A DNA stretch of 15,900 nucleotides from Nitrospina sp. (lineage in GTDB: Bacteria > Nitrospinota > Nitrospinia > Nitrospinales > VA-1), in assembly GCA_018665625.1 (NCBI GenBank), contig JABJCF010000545.1:1-15900 (forward strand), written 5' to 3'. Under the pieces are notes generated by a model that was not told where the DNA came from, did no database searches, and saw nothing but the letters and a program-made list of their open reading frames with translations. Below are positions 15,880 through 15,900 of this stretch, one piece after another. Each line of letters opens with the position of its first letter. Position 1 is the stretch's first letter. The translations under genes and the position numbers were made by a program.

Positions 15880-15900
15880 CAAGATCTCCTTTCGTACATC

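Overview
The window comes from the chromosome of a moderately AT-rich, Gram-negative-type bacterium. It encodes an MtgA-type transglycosylase and an M23 peptidase, both with N-terminal membrane anchors, plus a bacterial beta clamp and a GlnRS. The mix of a LIC12162-family transferase, ASPIC/UnbV (CRTAC1-like) FG-GAP proteins, GlnRS, an SPL-family radical SAM protein and a lysine-rich histone-like repeat protein fits Nitrospinota or a related delta-type lineage. That placement is inference from gene content only. There is no tRNA, rRNA, IS element, CRISPR array or phage gene; this is compact core and accessory chromosome with short intergenic gaps.

Layout. (1) 2-604: 3' part of a LIC12162-family surface-carbohydrate transferase, cut by the window edge. 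(2) 4936-676, minus strand: a tight four-gene operon of a 1018-residue permease fused to FG-GAP repeats and an ASPIC/UnbV domain, a small TPR protein (4-base overlap), crcB/fluC (4-base gap) and a DUF190 PII-like protein (1-base gap). (3) 5143-6816: glnS, divergent from that operon. (4) 9696-6839, minus strand: a FIST-domain protein followed by a soluble PAS-GAF histidine kinase. (5) 10052-11158: a solitary dnaN behind its own promoter-like sequence, without dnaA or recF beside it. (6) 12293-11166, minus strand: an SPL-like radical SAM protein. (7) 12371-15458: M23 peptidase, mtgA and an RlmI-type rRNA methyltransferase; the last two overlap by 4 bases. (8) 15879-15607, minus strand: a 90-residue protein made almost only of 5-residue Lys-rich repeats.

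How the genes work together. The fluoride channel and DUF190 protein are a recurrent pair, but here they are the tail of an operon led by an unusual membrane protein that joins an ArsP/DUF318-like permease to a probable extracytoplasmic beta-propeller with a cysteine-rich insert. This is the best candidate for an undescribed system. FIST and the kinase form a likely cytoplasmic sensor pair with no response regulator in view. The M23 peptidase and MtgA both act on peptidoglycan. The remaining genes are housekeeping (glnS, dnaN, rlmI) or nucleoid-related (Lys-rich protein). Several operon-leading genes lack a Shine-Dalgarno, and two have a -10-like hexamer exactly 8 bases before the ATG, which suggests leaderless transcripts.
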